Part shown: piece after piece, positions 15,610-21,847 of the stretch
How positions within the stretch are numbered: the first letter of the stretch is position 1
Layout of the letters: each line of letters opens with the position of its first letter
NCBI GenBank assembly: GCA_029976065.1
Contig: JARKNV010000071.1
Coordinates: 1-64,000 of the forward strand
Direction: 5' to 3'
DNA from: Selenomonadales bacterium
Lineage (GTDB): Bacteria > Bacillota > Negativicutes > Sporomusales > UBA7701
Length of the DNA stretch: 64,000 nucleotides
Translations under genes and position numbers: made by a program
Notes under the pieces: model-generated
What the model was told of the DNA's origin: nothing
The model's input: only the letters and a program-made list of their open reading frames with translations
The model's database searches: none

Positions 15610-16383
15610 ATGCGAAAACTACCCGCAATCATCCTCTTGGCCGCGTTTTTACTGGCGGCGATCCTGCCGCCGGCAGCCGCCGCGCCGGCCGCCGGCGAGG
15701 CCAACCAACTGTTCCGTTTCAAAGGCAAGGTGCGCTGGGTTACGTCGCTGGGCACGTATGCCCTGCTGAGCGACGAGGGCAAGCAGTACCACCCGGTCAA
15801 ACAGCTGCCGCGCCCCTACCAGAAAGACGAGCTTGCCGTGGTCGTCGAAGGCCGGCTCCGTCCCGATCTTGTCGGCAGCCGCATGTACGGCGTCGCCTTC
15901 GAGGTCACGCAAATCACCCGGGCCGACAAGTACGTGAGCCCCGAGGAATGGGAGGCCGTGCGCCTGCTGCTGCTGCGCATGGCGGCCTTCAACGAAAAAG
16001 ATATCGTAAAGTTGCGGGCGATCGACAAAATGGCCCTCAAGCTGTCCCGCGACCAGTTCGACACCTGGCTGGCGGGATGGGGCAACTACACCCTGCACTA
16101 CGTCGAAGCCATCAACAACTTCGGTCCCCGGCAGGCCGGCAAGACGATCGAAGGCATCTGCCTGTACAGCCGCGAACGGGTTAACAGCATGGCCATATCA
16201 GGCAACCGCCAGTATGCCGTCATGAGATTCACCCTCGCCCAACAGAGCGGCGACTGGCAGTTCACCGCCATGGACGCCTACCAGCCTGGGCCGGAAACCG
16301 ACATGGACGAAGCGGTGGCCGACTATCTGGCAAATGCGGCCGAACGCTTCGGCACCACCGATCTCGCCAAGGCCAAGAAATAA
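15610..16383 (+). CDS. exported protein of unknown function
   Basis: A 257-residue protein with a clear signal peptide (AIILLAAFLLAAILPPAAAAPA). Residues 35-105 look like a small beta barrel (FRFKGKVRWVTSLGTYALLSDEGKQYHP in segments). Residues 115-225 alternate helices and strands in an NTF2-like or cystatin-like pattern (FTLAQQSGDWQFTAMDAY). Not assigned to a family. It is directly downstream of the DUF2271 gene in the element. ATG follows AGGAGG. Confidence 0.65.
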   Translation: MRKLPAIILLAAFLLAAILPPAAAAPAAGEANQLFRFKGKVRWVTSLGTYALLSDEGKQYHPVKQLPRPYQKDELAVVVEGRLRPDLVGSRMYGVAFEVTQITRADKYVSPEEWEAVRLLLLRMAAFNEKDIVKLRAIDKMALKLSRDQFDTWLAGWGNYTLHYVEAINNFGPRQAGKTIEGICLYSRERVNSMAISGNRQYAVMRFTLAQQSGDWQFTAMDAYQPGPETDMDEAVADYLANAAERFGTTDLAKAKK

Positions 16384-16407
16384 AGACAACGCAAAGGAAC
16401 GGTGCAA

Positions 16408-17274
16408 ATGACGCTCGCGAACAACGATCTGCCCGCTTTACCACAGGACTGCGATTTCGTGGCCCTCGACTTTGAAACAGCCAACCGCGAATGGACAAGC
16501 ATCTGCGCCATCGGGCTGGCGTTCGTCGCCGGCGGCCGGGTGGTCGCCAACCCTTCGTGGCTGGTCCGGCCGCCGCAACTCGTGTTCGACCCCGGCTTCA
16601 TCAAAATCCACGGCATCACCGCCGACCAGGTGGCCGACAAGCCCGAATTCTGCGACCTATGGCCCGAACTCAGGCAGCACCTCGAAGGGCGGATAATCGT
16701 CGCCCACAACGCCGAATTCGACGTCAACGTCCTCATCCAGGCCCTCGACCTCTATCACATTCCCCGCCCCAGCGCCGAATACTCCTGCACGAAAATCATC
16801 GCCCAGCGCACCTGGCCGGGCTGGCGGCGCTACGGGCTGGCGGCCCTCGCCGAACGGCACGGCATCGTCTTCCGCCACCACGACGCCGGCGAGGACGCCA
16901 ATGTCTGCGCGCAGGTCGCGCTCAGGGCCTGCGCGGAGAAAAGCGCAGCCGATTTCGGCCGGCTGCACGATACGCTTAACATCACCCGCGGCCGCATCTA
17001 CCCGGGCGGCCACGATAAACTCCGCGAAGGCAATATTATTCTCCCCGCCTTCGGCCCCTGGGAAAGCCGCCTGCACAGCCGCGCCGAGCAGGTCAAGCGC
17101 CAACAGCGGGCCATCGAGATCGAAGGCGCCGTTGTCGACCCGGCGGCGGGCACGGGCGTGGTCAACGGCTACGACGTGACGCTCGGCAGCTGCACCTGCG
17201 CCGACTTCCAGGGTCGGAAACTGCCCTGCAAGCACATCTATAAGCTCTACTTCGAACTGCAAAAAGGCTGCTGA
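16408..17274 (+). CDS. DEDDh 3'-5' exonuclease with C-terminal SWIM zinc finger
   Basis: A 288-residue DnaQ-fold exonuclease. ExoI is DFETAN, ExoII HNAEFDVNVL, and ExoIII HHDAGEDANV, giving the D-E-D-D-H set. The C-terminal 35 residues carry a SWIM motif (CTCADF then LPCKHIYKLY, i.e. CxC...CxH), usually a DNA- or protein-binding finger. The combination suggests a nuclease targeted to particular DNA structures. ATG at 16408 lies nine bases after AAAGGA; a GTG at 16402 is the alternative. It is the last gene in the element, ending 26 bp before the right attachment core. Role in element upkeep, excision or defence is not known. Confidence 0.85.
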   Translation: MTLANNDLPALPQDCDFVALDFETANREWTSICAIGLAFVAGGRVVANPSWLVRPPQLVFDPGFIKIHGITADQVADKPEFCDLWPELRQHLEGRIIVAHNAEFDVNVLIQALDLYHIPRPSAEYSCTKIIAQRTWPGWRRYGLAALAERHGIVFRHHDAGEDANVCAQVALRACAEKSAADFGRLHDTLNITRGRIYPGGHDKLREGNIILPAFGPWESRLHSRAEQVKRQQRAIEIEGAVVDPAAGTGVVNGYDVTLGSCTCADFQGRKLPCKHIYKLYFELQKGC

Positions 17275-17289
17275 CAAGCAGCTTTTTTT
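17261..17289. terminator. bidirectional terminator at the right end of the element
   Basis: Stem GCTGCT (17267-17272) / AGCAGC (17277-17282), loop GACA, flanked by A5 and T7. It ends the exonuclease transcript and would also stop minus-strand transcripts entering from the 5' part of spoVK. Confidence 0.82.
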
Positions 17290-17854
17290 ATTGCGATTTC
17301 ACCATGCAATCAATTGCCTCTTTGCCGAAATCCTTCTCGCCGCCGCGGGCCAGCGAATAAGCCTCGTCAATGAACAGTATGCCGCCGTACGCCTTTTTTA
17401 GCTGTTCCCGCGTCTTTTGGGCCGTATGGCCGATGTATTCGCCGACGAGGTCGGCCCTCTCCACCTCGATCAGATGGCCGCGGCTGAGCACGCCCATCGC
17501 CCGGAATATCTTGCCCATTATCCTGGCCACGGTGGTTTTGCCGGTGCCCGGATTGCCCTTGAAGATCATGTGCATCACGAGCGGCTCGGTGGCGAGCCGC
17601 TCTTTTTGGCGCCACTTCTGGATTTCGATGAAGGCGTAGATTTCCTTCACCAGCCGTTTGACCTCGTTCAAGCCGATGAGGTCGTCGAGCTCCCGAAGGA
17701 TTTCGTCCACCCGGTGCTGCTGGGCGCCGTTGTCGGCTTTGACAGACGGCGCGGCGACGGTATCCATTTCTCGCAGGAGCCGGCACGCCTCGACCGGCGG
17801 CAGTTCGCCGGCCTCGACCGCCGCCAGGACATCCTTTGGCCATAGGTACGGCAT
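17288..17854 (-). CDS. spoVK: spoVK 5' part (split gene, N-terminal AAA+ segment)
   Basis: N-terminal part of the sporulation AAA+ ATPase SpoVK. It contains Walker [37 protein letters not shown], and Walker [25 protein letters not shown]. It then reads MVK, two codons from the element and a TAA, so the ATPase lacks sensor 1, the arginine finger and sensor 2 and should be inactive. The start at 17854 is favoured because a sigma-E-like -10 overlaps the upstream ATG at 17893. With the 3' part it would be about 317 residues, against 322 in B. subtilis. In B. subtilis spoVK is expressed in the mother cell and is needed for spore maturation. Confidence 0.93.
   Translation of the reverse strand: MPYLWPKDVLAAVEAGELPPVEACRLLREMDTVAAPSVKADNGAQQHRVDEILRELDDLIGLNEVKRLVKEIYAFIEIQKWRQKERLATEPLVMHMIFKGNPGTGKTTVARIMGKIFRAMGVLSRGHLIEVERADLVGEYIGHTAQKTREQLKKAYGGILFIDEAYSLARGGEKDFGKEAIDCMVKSQ
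17296..17304. repeat. right attachment core of the spoVK element
   Basis: ATTTCACCA; partner of ATTTGACCA at 12725-12733. The predicted crossover dinucleotide AC is at 17301-17302. The distance between cores is 4,571 bp, which is not a multiple of three. Confidence 0.75.
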
Positions 17855-17891
17855 ATGTACGCCCCGCCCTCCTACCCTATCGGTGATAATC

Positions 17892-17899
17892 ATTATATG
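17892..17899 (-). promoter_or_regulatory. candidate sigma-E -10 of spoVK
   Basis: CATATAAT on the minus strand, close to the sigma-E -10 CATACAAT. No convincing -35 is seen 14-15 bp upstream (TTCACAG region). Transcription would begin near 17884, before the ATG at 17854. Confidence 0.35.
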
Positions 17900-17932
17900 C
17901 CCGGGTTAGATTTCCTGTGAAAGGGGAAGGCG

Positions 17933-17965
17933 GAATAAAAAGAGAACCCGGGCTTTGCCCGGGTC
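17933..17965 (-). terminator. hfq terminator
   Basis: Stem ACCCGGGC (17946-17953) / GCCCGGGT (17957-17964), loop TTT; the minus strand continues TCTCTTTTTATT. Confidence 0.88.
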
Positions 17966-17972
17966 TTTGCGA

Positions 17973-18233
17973 TTATTTTTCGGTTTTCGGTTCCTCGCGC
18001 CGGTCGTGGAGATTTGAGGCCAGGGGCCGGAAGGGCGTGATCGTCGAGATCGCATGCTTGTAAACCAACTGCTGTTTACCCTCGTTCTCCATGATGACGG
18101 TGAAGTTGTCGAAGCCTTTCACCGAGCCCCGCAGTTGGAAACCGTTGACCAAATAGATGATAACAGGAACGTTTTCCTTGCGAACTTGGTTCAGAAAGCT
18201 GTCCTGCAGGTTGATTACTTTTGTCGTCGTCAT
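17973..18233 (-). CDS. hfq: RNA chaperone Hfq
   Basis: An 86-residue Sm-like hexameric RNA chaperone that helps small RNAs pair with mRNAs. Sm1 has [26 protein letters not shown] in segments, with conserved Gln and Asp near the N-terminus. Sm2 contains LVYKHAIST, which holds the YKH signature for the U-rich RNA pocket. Length is usual for Firmicutes (B. subtilis 73) with a short charged tail. ATG with GGAGGGG at seven bases. It follows miaA, as in many bacteria, and ends at its own terminator. Confidence 0.97.
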   Translation of the reverse strand: MTTTKVINLQDSFLNQVRKENVPVIIYLVNGFQLRGSVKGFDNFTVIMENEGKQQLVYKHAISTITPFRPLASNLHDRREEPKTEK

Positions 18234-18296
18234 GAAGAAACCCCTCCGAAAATTTTTTTCTACTGTCTTGCAAGGAACCTTTTCCGAATTATACTT

Positions 18297-19226
18297 CTAG
18301 CCGGACGGAAACTTTCCTGCTACCAGACTGTAAATATATGCCAATATTGTATCATATTCTGGGAATTTGTCAACGTCGACCCAGTGAATGTAAGGCATTC
18401 GTTTGAACCAGGTGAACTGGCGTTTGGCGAAGTTCCGGGTCGCCTGCTTGATATCCGCGACCGCCGCGGCCAGCTCGCGTCCGCCGTGCAGATGGTCGAC
18501 AAGCTCCTTGTAGCCTATGGCCTGGAGGGAGCGGGCGGACGGCGCAACGCCGGCCGCGAGCAGGCCGGCCACTTCGGCTACCAGACCGGCGGCGACCATG
18601 TCGTCCACCCGCCGGTTGATCCGCTCGTAAAGTTTTTCGCGGTCCATCGTCAGGCCGATGACCAGGCTGTCGTACACCGGCGCGTCGTTCCTGGCCCGCG
18701 AAACCGTCTCGCCGCTCAGTTCCCTGCTTTCCAGGGCCCGGATGATGCGGCGGGTGTCGTTGGGATGCAGGCGGGCGGCCGTTTCCGGGTCGGCGGCCCG
18801 CAGGCGGCTGTGGAGATATTCTCCGCCATGGCGTTCGGCCAGCTCGGCCAGCCTGCGGCGGATAGCCTCGCTCCCGGGGGCGGCGTTGAAACGGTAGTCT
18901 TCGAGCAGGGAACGGACGTAGAGGCCGGTGCCGCCGGCCAGGATGGGGATGCGGCCGCGGGCGTTGACAGCGGCGACGAGGGTGGCGGCGCGGGCCTGGA
19001 AATCGGCGACGCTGAATTCCTCCTGCGGTCCGACGATGTCGATGAGATGGTGAATGACGCCGCGGCGTTCGGCCGCGGTAGGCTTGGCGGTGCCGATGTC
19101 GAGGCCGCGGTAGACTTGGAGGGCGTCGCCGGAGATGATCTCGGTGTCCAGGCGGAGGGCAAGATCGATGGCGAGCCGGGTTTTGCCGACGGCGGTAGGG
19201 CCGACGATGGTTATCAGGCGGTCCAC
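18297..19226 (-). CDS. miaA: tRNA dimethylallyltransferase MiaA
   Basis: A 309-residue enzyme that adds a dimethylallyl group to N6 of A37 in tRNAs reading U-starting codons; MiaB in this window then methylthiolates the product. Motifs: P-loop GPTAVGKTRLA, SGDALQVYRGLDIGTAKP, and the tRNA-binding DVVGPQE-like segment IDIVGPQEEFSV. The GTG at 19226 is chosen: GGGGTG lies six bases upstream and the length fits MiaA (about 310). A second GTG at 19235 overlaps the methyltransferase stop. Coupled to the methyltransferase gene before it. Confidence 0.96.
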   Translation of the reverse strand: MDRLITIVGPTAVGKTRLAIDLALRLDTEIISGDALQVYRGLDIGTAKPTAAERRGVIHHLIDIVGPQEEFSVADFQARAATLVAAVNARGRIPILAGGTGLYVRSLLEDYRFNAAPGSEAIRRRLAELAERHGGEYLHSRLRAADPETAARLHPNDTRRIIRALESRELSGETVSRARNDAPVYDSLVIGLTMDREKLYERINRRVDDMVAAGLVAEVAGLLAAGVAPSARSLQAIGYKELVDHLHGGRELAAAVADIKQATRNFAKRQFTWFKRMPYIHWVDVDKFPEYDTILAYIYSLVAGKFPSG

Positions 19227-19228
19227 GG

Positions 19229-20014
19229 TCAGCACCCCGTTTCCATTATGCCGTAATGCACGCTGCTGTATTTGCCGCCGGCGAGGCGTGAAAAGCCCAG
19301 CCGGGCAAATTCGCCGCTGCCGCTGGCCTCCTTCAGGACGACGCAGCACTTGGCGACGCGGCGGGCGGCGGCGATTGCCGCCGGACTGACCGGCCGCCGG
19401 TCGGCGAGGTGACGGAGCGGCTTCAGGCTGGAACTGGCCTGCACCGGTGCGCGGAACATCGGGTCGAAGTAGACGACGTCGAAGGAAGCGGCAGGCAGGT
19501 CGGCAAAGTAGTCGTTATAATCGGCGTGGATTACCGCGATGCGGCGGAGGGCGGCGTCGACATCGGCCCGGCCGCTCGCGAACCCGGTCAGGCCGTAGCC
19601 GGCGACGGCGGCAATTACCGGCGACGCCTCCAGGCCGACCACTCTCCCCCCTGCCCCGGCCACAAAGCTGGCGACGACGGCGTCGGTGGCCAGCCCCAGA
19701 GTGCAGTCGAGGACGCTCATGCCGGCGTCGAGGCCCATGGCGGCTATCATATGGTCAGGTTTTCCAGCTTTAAGATTATTTATACGCAGCTCGGCCATGC
19801 TGAGATGAAAAAAGTACTCCCCGCCGGGGGTATGGACGACCGGACCGTCCTTGGCGGCTACCAGGACGGCATCGGCGGCGTATTCGGCCCGCAGGGCGGC
19901 GAGCGAGCGGCCGCCGCGGTCCACGAGCGGCGCGCCCAGGCGACCGGCCAACTCGCGCGCGCACTCGGCCGCAACGGCGGTGGGCTTGTGAATGGTCGTC
20001 ACGATCAGGTTCAT
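19229..20014 (-). CDS. class I SAM-dependent methyltransferase, RsmJ-like fold
   Basis: A 261-residue Rossmann methyltransferase. Motif I is VLDCTLGLATDA, an acidic loop VVGLEASP follows, and the catalytic region is VVYFDPMF, in the same position as the DPMYP of RsmJ-type rRNA guanine-N2 methyltransferases. The N-terminal 60 residues are a separate small domain (VTTIHKPT). The substrate is unknown; a nucleic-acid base is likely from the DPMF motif. It sits between mutL (9 bp apart) and miaA (2 bp gap to the chosen start), inside one long operon. Confidence 0.8.
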   Translation of the reverse strand: MNLIVTTIHKPTAVAAECARELAGRLGAPLVDRGGRSLAALRAEYAADAVLVAAKDGPVVHTPGGEYFFHLSMAELRINNLKAGKPDHMIAAMGLDAGMSVLDCTLGLATDAVVASFVAGAGGRVVGLEASPVIAAVAGYGLTGFASGRADVDAALRRIAVIHADYNDYFADLPAASFDVVYFDPMFRAPVQASSSLKPLRHLADRRPVSPAAIAAARRVAKCCVVLKEASGSGEFARLGFSRLAGGKYSSVHYGIMETGC

Positions 20015-20023
20015 GGCGTCACC

Positions 20024-21847
20024 TTAGGTGCGTTTAAAAAGCTTGGCCAGGTCGGCGGCGCTGAAGCGCACGATCGCCGGCCGCCCGTGGGGGCAGGTGT
20101 AGGGCAGGCTGGTCGCGGCCAGCTCCTGGAGCAGCGCCTGGATCTGGCGCATCGACAGGCGATCGCCGGCCTTAACGGCCGCCCGGCAGGCGGCGGTCTG
20201 GAGGCAGGCGTGGCGCAGTTCGGCGGCGCTCGGTGCGGCGCGGCCGTCAAGCAGGACGAGGATGTCGTGGAGAAAGTCGCGGGCCTCGCCGGGCGGCACG
20301 TCGGCCGGCATCTCGGTCAGGCGGAAGGCGGCCGGACCGACCTGTTCGAGGCTGAAGCCGAGGTCGCGGAAGACCTCGCTATGTTCGCCGACCAGCATCG
20401 CCTCACGGGGGTCGAGGTCGATGAAGACCGGCACGAGCAGCGTCTGGACGGGTATGCGGCCGCTGGCGGCGCCGAGGCGCTCGTACAGGATGCGTTCGTG
20501 GGCCGCGTGCTGGTCGATGATGTACAGGCCATCCTCGCCGCGGGCCACGATGTAGCAGTCGGCCACCTGCCCGAGCGGGGCGAGGCTCATGCCGGCGACG
20601 GGCTCTTCCTCCGCCGTTTCCGCGGCAAAATCGCCGTTTATCTCGATGCCGGCCATCGCCTCCTCCTGGCGGATGGCTTCGCGGGCGGCGGTGAAGGGCA
20701 GCGGCGTCTCACGCCACGCCGACGCATACTCGGGGGCGGATGGCCGTGGCGCATACTGCTGTTGTCCGTGGCCGTACTGATTACCGAAGTTTTCTTGCTG
20801 CTGCATTCCGCGCGGCCAGGCGGCGGCCGGCGAAGCGGCGGCCTGTTCGGGCTGGGCGGCGGCCAGGGCGGCGCTTACCGCCCGGTACACGGCCTTGAAG
20901 ATTTTGTTGTCGTCGCCGAATTTGATCTCGCTCTTCTGCGGATGGACGTTGACGTCGACCGTTTCGGCCGGCAGGACGATTGTCAGCACGGCCAGCGGGT
21001 GGCCGCTCTTGGGCAGCAGCGAGTGGTAAGCGTTGTCGAGGGCTTTGGCGATCAGCCGGCTGGCGACAACGCGGCCGTTGACGATGAAGGTCTGCCACAG
21101 GCGGCTGCTTTTCAGCAGGGTGGGTTTGGCGACATAGCCGCCCACCACCAGCCCCTCCTCCTCGTGGCTGACCGGCAGCAACTCGCCGGTGACCTTGGGG
21201 CCGTACAGGCTGGCCATGGCGGCGAGGAGGCCGCCGCTGCCGGGCGTGGCGAGGACGAGGCGGTCGTTGTTGACCAGCCGGAAAGCGACGTCGGGATGCG
21301 ACAGGGCCAGCTTGCCGAGGATGTCGTGGATATGGCCGCTCTCGGTGGCCGGCGCCTTGAGGAACTTGCGGCGCGCCGGAGTATTGTAGAACAGGTCGGC
21401 GACGGTAACGACCGTGCCTACTCCCCCGCCCGCCTCGCGGGCATCGATGACTACCCCGCCCGCCACCTCGACATAGGTCGCCAGCTCGGCATCATGCGGC
21501 CGGGTGGTGAGGGAAAAGCGCGACACCGAAGCGATGCTGGGCAGCGCCTCGCCCCGGAAACCCAGGGAATGGACGCTGAACAGGTCGTCGGCGGTGCTGA
21601 TCTTGCTGGTGGCGTGGCGGAGGATGGCGAGCTCGGCGTCGGCGCGGTTCATCCCCACCCCGTCGTCGATCACGCGGATAAAGCTCACGCCGCCGTCGGC
21701 GATCGTCACTTCGATTGCATGGCTGTAAGCGTCGAGAGCGTTCTCAACCAGCTCCTTGACGACTGAGGCGGGGCGCTCGACGACCTCGCCGGCGGCGATC
21801 TTGTTGGCGGTATTCTCGTCGAGGACGCGGATGATAGAAGCGGTCAT
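20024..21847 (-). CDS. mutL: DNA mismatch repair protein MutL
   Basis: A 607-residue mismatch repair ATPase and endonuclease. The N-terminal GHKL domain has ENALDAYS, DDGVGM and GFRGEALPSI. The variable linker (about 340-410) is Gln- and Ala-rich. The C-terminal domain carries DQHAAHERILYE, the DQHAX2EX4E endonuclease motif, so strand discrimination is methyl-independent as in most non-enteric bacteria. The ATG overlaps the mutS stop by one base (TAATG), showing coupling. Length is normal. Confidence 0.97.
   Translation of the reverse strand: MTASIIRVLDENTANKIAAGEVVERPASVVKELVENALDAYSHAIEVTIADGGVSFIRVIDDGVGMNRADAELAILRHATSKISTADDLFSVHSLGFRGEALPSIASVSRFSLTTRPHDAELATYVEVAGGVVIDAREAGGGVGTVVTVADLFYNTPARRKFLKAPATESGHIHDILGKLALSHPDVAFRLVNNDRLVLATPGSGGLLAAMASLYGPKVTGELLPVSHEEEGLVVGGYVAKPTLLKSSRLWQTFIVNGRVVASRLIAKALDNAYHSLLPKSGHPLAVLTIVLPAETVDVNVHPQKSEIKFGDDNKIFKAVYRAVSAALAAAQPEQAAASPAAAWPRGMQQQENFGNQYGHGQQQYAPRPSAPEYASAWRETPLPFTAAREAIRQEEAMAGIEINGDFAAETAEEEPVAGMSLAPLGQVADCYIVARGEDGLYIIDQHAAHERILYERLGAASGRIPVQTLLVPVFIDLDPREAMLVGEHSEVFRDLGFSLEQVGPAAFRLTEMPADVPPGEARDFLHDILVLLDGRAAPSAAELRHACLQTAACRAAVKAGDRLSMRQIQALLQELAATSLPYTCPHGRPAIVRFSAADLAKLFKRT

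Larger units (their letters stand above)
12730..17300 (+). mobile_element. 4,571-bp serine-recombinase element inserted in spoVK (skin-like)
   Basis: The element interrupts spoVK between Walker B and sensor 1. It carries, on the plus strand (opposite to spoVK), a large serine recombinase, a zinc-ribbon peptide, two exported proteins and a DEDDh-SWIM exonuclease; a short minus-strand frame lies at the left end. Boundaries come from the spoVK reading frame and the 9-bp imperfect repeat. Its GC content resembles the host, suggesting long residence. It has no phage structural genes and no transposase. The closest known architecture is the skin element in sigK, excised in the mother cell by SpoIVCA. 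Confidence 0.88.

Noticed and set aside
12730..17300. Transposon or prophage insertion
   Set aside because: No transposase, terminal inverted repeats or phage structural genes; the only recombinase is a large serine type with a short core repeat.
12330..17854. spoVK as an ordinary decayed pseudogene
   Set aside because: All motifs are intact in both parts, the junction restores frame exactly, and no other stops or frameshifts are present.
19409..21766. 785-codon open frame opposite mutL and the methyltransferase
   Set aside because: Composition is typical of an antisense shadow in GC-rich DNA; the minus strand carries complete MutL and methyltransferase motifs.
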